DNA from: Oscillospiraceae bacterium
GTDB taxonomy: Bacteria; Bacillota; Clostridia; Oscillospirales; Oscillospiraceae
Length of the DNA: 5,444 nucleotides
Assembly (NCBI GenBank): GCA_017501805.1
Contig: JAFVWG010000092.1
Location: 1-5,444 of the forward strand
Direction of reading: 5' to 3'
The notes beneath the pieces are model-generated. The model saw nothing but the letters and a program-made list of their open reading frames with translations. It had not been told where the DNA came from and made no database searches. How positions within the stretch are numbered: position 1 is the first letter of the stretch; each line of letters begins with the position of its first letter. A program made the position numbers and the translations under genes. Shown here one piece after another: positions 3,334-5,444 of this stretch.

Positions 3334-5444
3334 TCATTTCCGTCCGGGTGATGGGAGGGCAAGATCTTCCAGCTTCAGTTTGGGTTTCTTCAGATTCTTC
3401 CCCTTCCCCGGCGCAGGAAGTTTAAGCTCCTTCAACTTCAGCTCCGGTTTCTTCAGCGATCTTCTCTTCGGCGCAGACAGTTCCCAGAAGCTCGCCTTGC
3501 TTTTCCCGGTCTGCATCGCCCAGAGCTCCGCACGCTCTTCCGGCGTGATGTCCATCGAATCCAGCGCCGCACGGACCTCCGCGTGCTTGTAGCTTCCGTT
3601 TCCATCTGCATCGAAATCCCGGAGGGTTTCTTTCAGCTGCTCGTGTTTCAGCGCCAGGTCATACGCCCGATCATCATCCACGCCCTTTGCAAGGAGCTTG
3701 TCATACTGGGTCACGTCCGCAGGATCCATCGAGAAGAAGCGGAAGGATTCTCTCAGAGCAGCAGCTTGCTCATCTTTGAAGTTCTGACCGTTGATCCATC
3801 TGGAGAACTCGATCGTTTTACGGCTCGCCTTTTCATCCTTCGCGTTGATCTCTGCATATCGGTTCTGCGCTTCCAGGAACTGATCGAACGTCAGTCCGGC
3901 AGCAGAGCACCGCTCTATGTCGTCATCCCGTCCGTTCTTGGTGTCGGTGAAAGTCTGATAGAGCGAGATCTTATCCTCCTCGTCGATCTTCGCCTTGCGG
4001 ATCGCATCCCGCTCCGCATTCGATTTTGCGTAGCCCTTCAGGTCCCGGGCGGCATCCTTCATCGCGAAGTAGACGTCAAACGAATCGTCATAGGACACGC
4101 CTGCCTCCGAAAGTTTCTGCGCCTTGGCATAAACGGACTTGTCGTAGATCCGCAGCGCTGTTTCCGCGCCGAGCACATCCCGGTTCGCCATTCTGTAGGC
4201 GTATTCCTGCCGATCATCCTCGGGCAGTTTGGATGCCTTTTCGTAGTACTTCGCCGTCACTTCCCGGTACTTGGGCAGATTCTCCTGCGCCTGCCGGATC
4301 GCCACATTCCGAAGCCCGTGCTGCACCTGCAGCCGTTCCCGCTTTTCCTCGTTGCTCAGCGAAGTGTCTGCCTCGATTTCCCGAATCGACTTGTTGATCT
4401 CGCCGATCACGCTGCCGTTCTTGTTCCAGAATCGGTAAATCACCCGATCCGCGCCGGTCGCATCGTCCACATTCTTTGCAAACTCCAGTTCGTCCAGCTG
4501 ATCGTAGAACTCCCCGGAGAGCTTGTTGCTGACGGTCGGATTGATCGAGAAGGCATTTTCAAACATCCCTTTCACGCCGGACAGCACGCCCTTGTCATTC
4601 GCCGGAGTAAAGATCGGAAGCAGCACATCGCCGACCACACCGGAATACTGATCGAACAGGTAGTTGAGTTTCTTCGGCGAAATATTCAGCTGCTTGCCGA
4701 TCCAGCGGGAGATAACATCCGTTCGCTGATCGTACCGCTCGCCGGGCGCGTAGCCGCGCAGGCGCTGGCTCTCGATATCCCCGCCGTACCAGGTTTCGCC
4801 CGGATCTTCCGAGTCGAAGAGCTTCGTCTTCGTCCACGCTGCAAAGATGTTGTTGTTGAGCGGATCGGAAGGTGCGGTCTGCGTTGCCGTGAACTCAAGG
4901 AACTCCGAGAGGTCAACATCTTCGCCCTTCAGCGCTTCTCCGAGCCGGGCAGCTCCCGCTCCGATCACGGAAAGCACTCTGCCTTTCGGGATCTTGATCC
5001 ATTTTCCCTGTTCCAGCTTGAAGAGATAGTATGCATCCTTCGTGCGGTCGTCGATGATTTCCCACTCTTCATCGTCGTGGTAGAGCATTGCATTCAGGAT
5101 CCTCGGCACAACACCGAGCAGTGCTCCCTTTGCAACAAGCGTCCCCCACGGGAGAAGCCCCTTCGTCTCCGTGGCCGTGCGCACCATTTTGCTGAACCCC
5201 TGAATTCCGGGATTCCAGAACGGAACGAGGTATTCGTTGAGGAACTTGCTCCACGTACCGGCACGGCCAAAGTTCACGGTGATATCCGCCGCATTGTGCA
5301 GCGCTTCCATCCTCGTGTCCATATCCGCATCCAGTCCGCCGTTCTTTTTCAGCGTGGCCATAAATTCCGCAAAGCGCGGCGCCTGCTCGACCACCTCGTT
5401 GAGCGTCTCGATTCGCCCGAGTGTCTTGTCGTTGACCTTTTTCA
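3334..5444 (-). CDS. Phage-type polyvalent protein, C-terminal part with LPD38-like region (5' end off window)
   Basis: The frame is open from the window edge to TGA at 3336-3334, about 702 codons. A GTG at 5394 has no suitable ribosome site and the upstream codons read as continuous protein, so the start lies outside. Numbering from that GTG, residues 5-75 (APRFAEF, then ADITVNFGRAGTWSKFLNEYL, PFWNPGIQGFSKMVRT) and 110-160 (W..I.D..K..YYLF, GKWIKIPKGRVLSVIGAGAARLGEAL) match my recollection of the large polyvalent protein associated domain LPD38. That domain is found in giant proteins of phages and conjugative elements, thought to enter the new host with the DNA. A charged helical region follows at about 330-480. 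An EF-hand-like loop, DADGNGSYKHAE, is at 595-606. A duplicated LKKPxLKLxxLxLPxPG tail is at 647-686. No enzyme motif is visible in this portion. The gene ends about 70 bases from the putative att site, suggesting the last late gene of a prophage. Confidence 0.78.
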   Translation of the reverse strand, partial: KKVNDKTLGRIETLNEVVEQAPRFAEFMATLKKNGGLDADMDTRMEALHNAADITVNFGRAGTWSKFLNEYLVPFWNPGIQGFSKMVRTATETKGLLPWGTLVAKGALLGVVPRILNAMLYHDDEEWEIIDDRTKDAYYLFKLEQGKWIKIPKGRVLSVIGAGAARLGEALKGEDVDLSEFLEFTATQTAPSDPLNNNIFAAWTKTKLFDSEDPGETWYGGDIESQRLRGYAPGERYDQRTDVISRWIGKQLNISPKKLNYLFDQYSGVVGDVLLPIFTPANDKGVLSGVKGMFENAFSINPTVSNKLSGEFYDQLDELEFAKNVDDATGADRVIYRFWNKNGSVIGEINKSIREIEADTSLSNEEKRERLQVQHGLRNVAIRQAQENLPKYREVTAKYYEKASKLPEDDRQEYAYRMANRDVLGAETALRIYDKSVYAKAQKLSEAGVSYDDSFDVYFAMKDAARDLKGYAKSNAERDAIRKAKIDEEDKISLYQTFTDTKNGRDDDIERCSAAGLTFDQFLEAQNRYAEINAKDEKASRKTIEFSRWINGQNFKDEQAAALRESFRFFSMDPADVTQYDKLLAKGVDDDRAYDLALKHEQLKETLRDFDADGNGSYKHAEVRAALDSMDITPEERAELWAMQTGKSKASFWELSAPKRRSLKKPELKLKELKLPAPGKGKNLKKPKLKLEDLALPSPGRK
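3337..3456 (-). repeat. Duplicated Lys/Pro-rich tail unit within the polyvalent protein
   Basis: Two consecutive units of about 20 residues (codons at 3456-3394 and 3393-3337) share the pattern LKKPxLKLxxLxLPxPG with 12 of 18 aligned residues identical. The codons differ enough that the repeat is clearer in protein than in DNA, so the duplication is old or maintained by selection. Confidence 0.75.

Noticed and set aside
5392..5394. GTG as the true start of the polyvalent protein
   Set aside because: Upstream codons to the window edge stay open and read as continuous protein (LGRIETLNEV leading into the conserved APRFAEF), and no Shine-Dalgarno site is correctly spaced before the GTG.

Overview
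The window looks like a piece of a Clostridia-type Firmicute chromosome, probably a gut lineage, interrupted at its right side by an integrated phage or phage-like element. The evidence is a fragment of a TnpV-type transposon protein (a family common in Clostridia), strong hairpin-plus-T terminators, good Shine-Dalgarno sites, GC-rich genes separated by AT-rich intergenic DNA, and a cluster of GAAATC/GATTTC palindromic repeats of the kind I associate with clostridial intergenic regions. The lineage call is an inference; there is no rRNA or other marker gene to test it.

Layout, left to right. Bases 1-99 hold the tail of a broken TnpV open reading frame on the + strand, closed by a strong + strand terminator (111-143). 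On the - strand, a strong extended -10 promoter (2704-2732) drives a two-gene operon. It encodes a CapA-family metallophosphatase-fold protein (1352-2662), followed with translational-coupling geometry by an M20D-family amidohydrolase (154-1341). Neither has a recognisable signal peptide. Bases 2757-2986 are a repeat-filled spacer: a nested set of inverted repeats flanked by a weak - strand terminator and a perfect bidirectional terminator. Bases 2987-3235 are AT-rich and hold no convincing gene; they end in a strong - strand terminator.

Bases 3236-3263 are the last part of a tRNA gene on the - strand (T-arm, acceptor 3' strand, discriminator G and CCA), with no matching 5' half. This is what a tyrosine-recombinase attachment site looks like at the junction distal to the intact tRNA. 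The acceptor ending CCCCT-G-CCA suggests tRNA-Trp. The orientation fits: the tRNA terminator and host genes lie on its 3' side, and the foreign DNA lies on its 5' side.

From about 3264 rightward the DNA is inferred to belong to the mobile element. It contains paired 10-bp direct repeats (possible integrase arm sites) that almost touch the stop codon of a large open reading frame. That frame (3334 to beyond 5444, - strand) is the C-terminal roughly 700 residues of what looks like a giant phage 'polyvalent' protein with an LPD38-type region, an EF-hand-like loop and a duplicated lysine/proline-rich tail. The integrase, the intact tRNA and the rest of this protein lie outside the window.
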